This document shows, one piece after another, positions 61,542-64,000 of a stretch of DNA of 64,000 nucleotides. Where the stretch lies: NCBI RefSeq assembly GCF_000004075.3, contig NC_026656.2, positions 18,548,607-18,612,606 on the forward strand, in the 5' to 3' direction. A program made the translations under genes and the position numbers. Source of the DNA: Cucumis sativus (lineage: Eukaryota; Streptophyta; Magnoliopsida; Cucurbitales; Cucurbitaceae). The notes under the pieces are model-generated. The model was not told where the DNA came from. It did not search any database and worked only from the letters and a program-made list of their open reading frames with translations. Numbering within the stretch: the stretch's first letter is position 1; each line of letters starts with the position of its first letter.

Positions 61542-62560
61542 CTGAAGATGCTGTGTCTTGTGCTTTCGAACAAAATCTGTTTCCAGATTCCTCTATTTGA
61601 GACAGAGTTAGCTTTATTGGTAGAGGTTTAGCCTGTATATACGTAATCTTCATAGAGACAAACCACTAATGCAGAAAGGTCCGATGAAAGCAAATTGGTA
61701 GATTGAAGGTACATGTAAGAGGGCATTTGTTGCCCTTTTCTTCTTTTTACTTTTAGTTACTTCTCAAGAAAACCACATATGCTATATATTGTCTATATTA
61801 TAAATTGGGTTGTGTTTAGTTCTCTTTATCTGAATTATGTGTGAAATATTTTACACGGTTTTGTTATTTCCGTGATAATTGATGTTCACAGTCGATGTAA
61901 AAGATAATGAACAATTAACATGATATGATTACTGTGAACTGGAATTAAATAATGTAGATGGTCGTTTTGTTGATATAGTCACCAATCATATTCTTGAAAA
62001 ATTAAATATGAAACATTATTTGATAGATTTTTTTTTTAATTGAGCCGCTAAAAGGCATCGTTTCCTCTTGATTTTTTAAGTTTGAAATATTAAGCTTATA
62101 AACAATATTTGTTTACCAATAAATTTCTTTATTTTGGTTAATGCAATCTAAAAATATTTACAAAATCTATATTAAACTGCAAAAAGTAGTTCTCACTAAA
62201 CTTGTTTCTGTTTCAGCTGTTACTTGGTCCTCGACAAAGCTGAATACAGTAAAGAAATTGAGTGAAATTGGATCATATAATCATCAAATGAAAATTGATC
62301 TTATATAAAAAAGAATCCATTAAACGGATGGATTTACAAAAAACACGGTTCAGCAAACAGAACGAAGTATTATAAAACAAACAGAAACAAGCAATAACAC
62401 CATAAGAACACCATATCAAACACGTTACAGATAATACATATAATCAAAGGACATGCTAAAAAATGCCTTTGATATATCTACTACAACTAGAAGAGAGTTA
62501 AGTGTGACAAGATTTTTGCAGTTATTTAGGTTGATCCTTCAGAACCAATCTATTGTTAAA
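61542..62560. other. Region between convergent OSB and serpin genes
   Basis: This AT-rich stretch of about 1 kb holds the two 3' UTRs (OSB side to perhaps 61850, serpin side from perhaps 62300). Nothing else is recognised. Confidence 0.5.
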
Positions 62561-62561
62561 T

Positions 62562-64000
62562 TCAATGGACAAGAGGGTTTAGCACCTGCCCGATGAAAAG
62601 CAATGATCCTGTCTTGTCTTCCCTGATTGCATACAAGAACGGGCGGTCAGCAACGAAGTCGATTATGTCCATTGAAGGCAAACCCCTCAATTTTATGACA
62701 GCAGCTGAAGCAGCTGCAGCTTCTGTGCCTTCTTCATTAACCTCAATGAATGACTTGTGGAATATTTTTGAAACATGAAGGTTTTGAGCCGTTTGTGACT
62801 CCACCATTTCTGTCAAACCTCCTTCAGAGAAAGGTAACACTAATCCTAACCCCTTCAAGACATTGGAAACTTCAATCCCAAAAGAAATTTTGAACTTCGG
62901 AATCTTGAATTCACCCACTTTAAGTTTTTCATATGGAATGTGGCGATCGATGAAATTGGATTGGGAATCTAGTCTTTCGATCAAAGATGGCAATCCATCC
63001 CTCGAATCCGGGAGAAAGATGTACATTGAAAAATGACGTGGGTCAGATCCTTGTTTGTATGACAATCCAAGAACTTTAAATCCATCAAAAGCAGCTATAC
63101 GTTGCTTATTCTTGCTGGTCATAAAGGGGACCTCCACCGAACTTCCATCAAGAAGGTAGAAATCTTGTTTCTTTGTTTTTGAAGCATCAAATTTCTCTTC
63201 CCATTCCCCTTTGAAGTAAAGTGCATTAGCAAGGATGAGCTTAGAGAGACTATCGACTGATCCAGGGGGGAGAACCTCTGTGATAAGTCCATTAGTTTGC
63301 TTTTCAGCCCATGAATTCACCTCTGAAGTCACTTCAGCAGCCTTTCAATTCAACCAAACAAATGATTAACAACATCATGATAAAGTTACCAAATAAGATC
63401 CAATACAGGCGGAGTAAACCAAATTTGATTGAGGGGATCCTTCATCCTAGAAATAACAGACCATATTGTTGCAGTAATATAGTCAGAAATGCAAAAGAAG
63501 ATGATTTAGGAGTGATCCAAACCAATATTGAGTCCAATAAAAATTGTAAATTTAAACATTAAATAATTTTGAATGATTAAAGGTGAGTATCAAAGTGATT
63601 TTGAACGTAAAAAAAATCATTTTGACAGTTAAAATCACATCCAAACATGCACGTAACCTGACTCTATACACTAGAATAGCATCAACATTGCCCATGTTTT
63701 TATATCGGGTTACGTATTCAATAGAAACAGAAACCAAATCAAACTATAATAAAACAGAGAACATAAAACATGATTCCCAATTCACTTGCAACCAATTTTC
63801 CTCAAATTCCAATATGAGCACGAAATCAAATAGGCTAAGACAGAAGAGTGTATCAATCACCTTAGTCTTGAAATCAGCTTGGCTGAGCTTGGCTTTATAA
63901 AGAGTGTCCACAACCTGTTTGAAAGAAGATTTGAGAGGAAGTGATTGATCAACCCAAACCCCATTGGCAAATGAGAGGCGAGGTCCACCACTGGGAGAGG
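62562..64000 (-). CDS. Serpin-ZX type protease inhibitor, 5' end outside the window
   Basis: Two minus-strand exons: 64000-63861 (partial; first 46 full codons visible, from SPSGGPRLSFANGVWVDQS) and 63341-62562, joined in phase 0 across a 519-bp GT-AG intron. 305 residues of an expected 390 or so are visible. Serpin landmarks are NGLITEVLPPGSVD, LILANALYFKGEWEEKFD, VPFMTS, the hinge NEEGTEAAAASAAV, the breach-side DFVADRPFLYAIRE, and the ending GSLLFIGQVLNPLVH. The reactive loop reads VIKLRGLPSMDIIDF, with Leu-Arg-Gly at the expected P2-P1-P1' (Arg codon 62687-62685), as in the Arabidopsis AtSerpin1 (LR) type, known to trap metacaspase and the RD21 protease. The small-residue hinge is intact, so inhibitory action is expected. 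Loop residues after P1' (PSMDII) differ from the AtSerpin1 loop as I recall it. Confidence 0.92.

Noticed and set aside
1-64000. CRISPR arrays, insertion sequences, bacterial operons, rRNA genes
   Set aside because: The window is plant nuclear DNA with spliced genes; no regularly spaced identical repeats, transposase frames or rRNA sequence were seen.

Overview
This is a plant nuclear genome segment. The genes have many short exons bounded by GT-AG introns, intergenic DNA is very AT-rich, and the products are plant-type: a chloroplast uroporphyrinogen-III synthase, an OSB organellar ssDNA-binding protein, an R2R3-MYB, a MAPKKK5-type kinase and a Z-type serpin. I infer a core eudicot. A cucurbit is plausible from the overall look of the proteins and of a dispersed 'tatcagtgatagac' repeat, but this is an impression and was not tested.

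Layout, left to right. 1-2.4 kb is AT-rich with small direct repeats. 2.4-9.7 kb (minus) is a 15-coding-exon gene for a polytopic membrane protein with a central calcineurin-like metallophosphoesterase domain. 9.8-15.0 kb holds no recognisable gene. 15.1-19.7 kb (plus) is a three-RRM RBP45/RBP47-type protein with short upstream ORFs and a hAT-type MITE in its last intron. 22.3-28.4 kb (plus) is uroporphyrinogen-III synthase (HEMD). 28.4-31.2 kb holds an unexplained locus: a divergent five-unit tandem array (about 230-255 bp per unit) behind a promoter-like TATA/site II block on the minus strand, with no coding sequence found. 31.3-41.7 kb is gene-poor and carries a dispersed AT-rich repeat. 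42.1-42.9 kb (plus) is an intronless subgroup-22-like R2R3-MYB. 46.1-48.7 kb (plus) is a thioredoxin-fold protein with a CLLC site. 50.9-51.4 kb (minus) is a small single-pass membrane protein. 52.7-56.7 kb (minus) is a MAPKKK5-like kinase. 58.3-61.6 kb (plus) is an OSB1-like protein. 62.5-64.0 kb (minus, cut by the window edge) is a serpin-ZX type inhibitor.

The genes do not form a pathway cluster; this is ordinary eukaryotic gene order. Two products are organellar by function or presequence (HEMD, OSB). The others belong to RNA binding, transcription, signalling and protease control. All exon structures were reconstructed by hand from splice signals, reading-frame phase and remembered family similarity. 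For each of the seven complete genes the coding exons sum to a whole number of codons ending in a stop. UTR limits and transcription starts are estimates.
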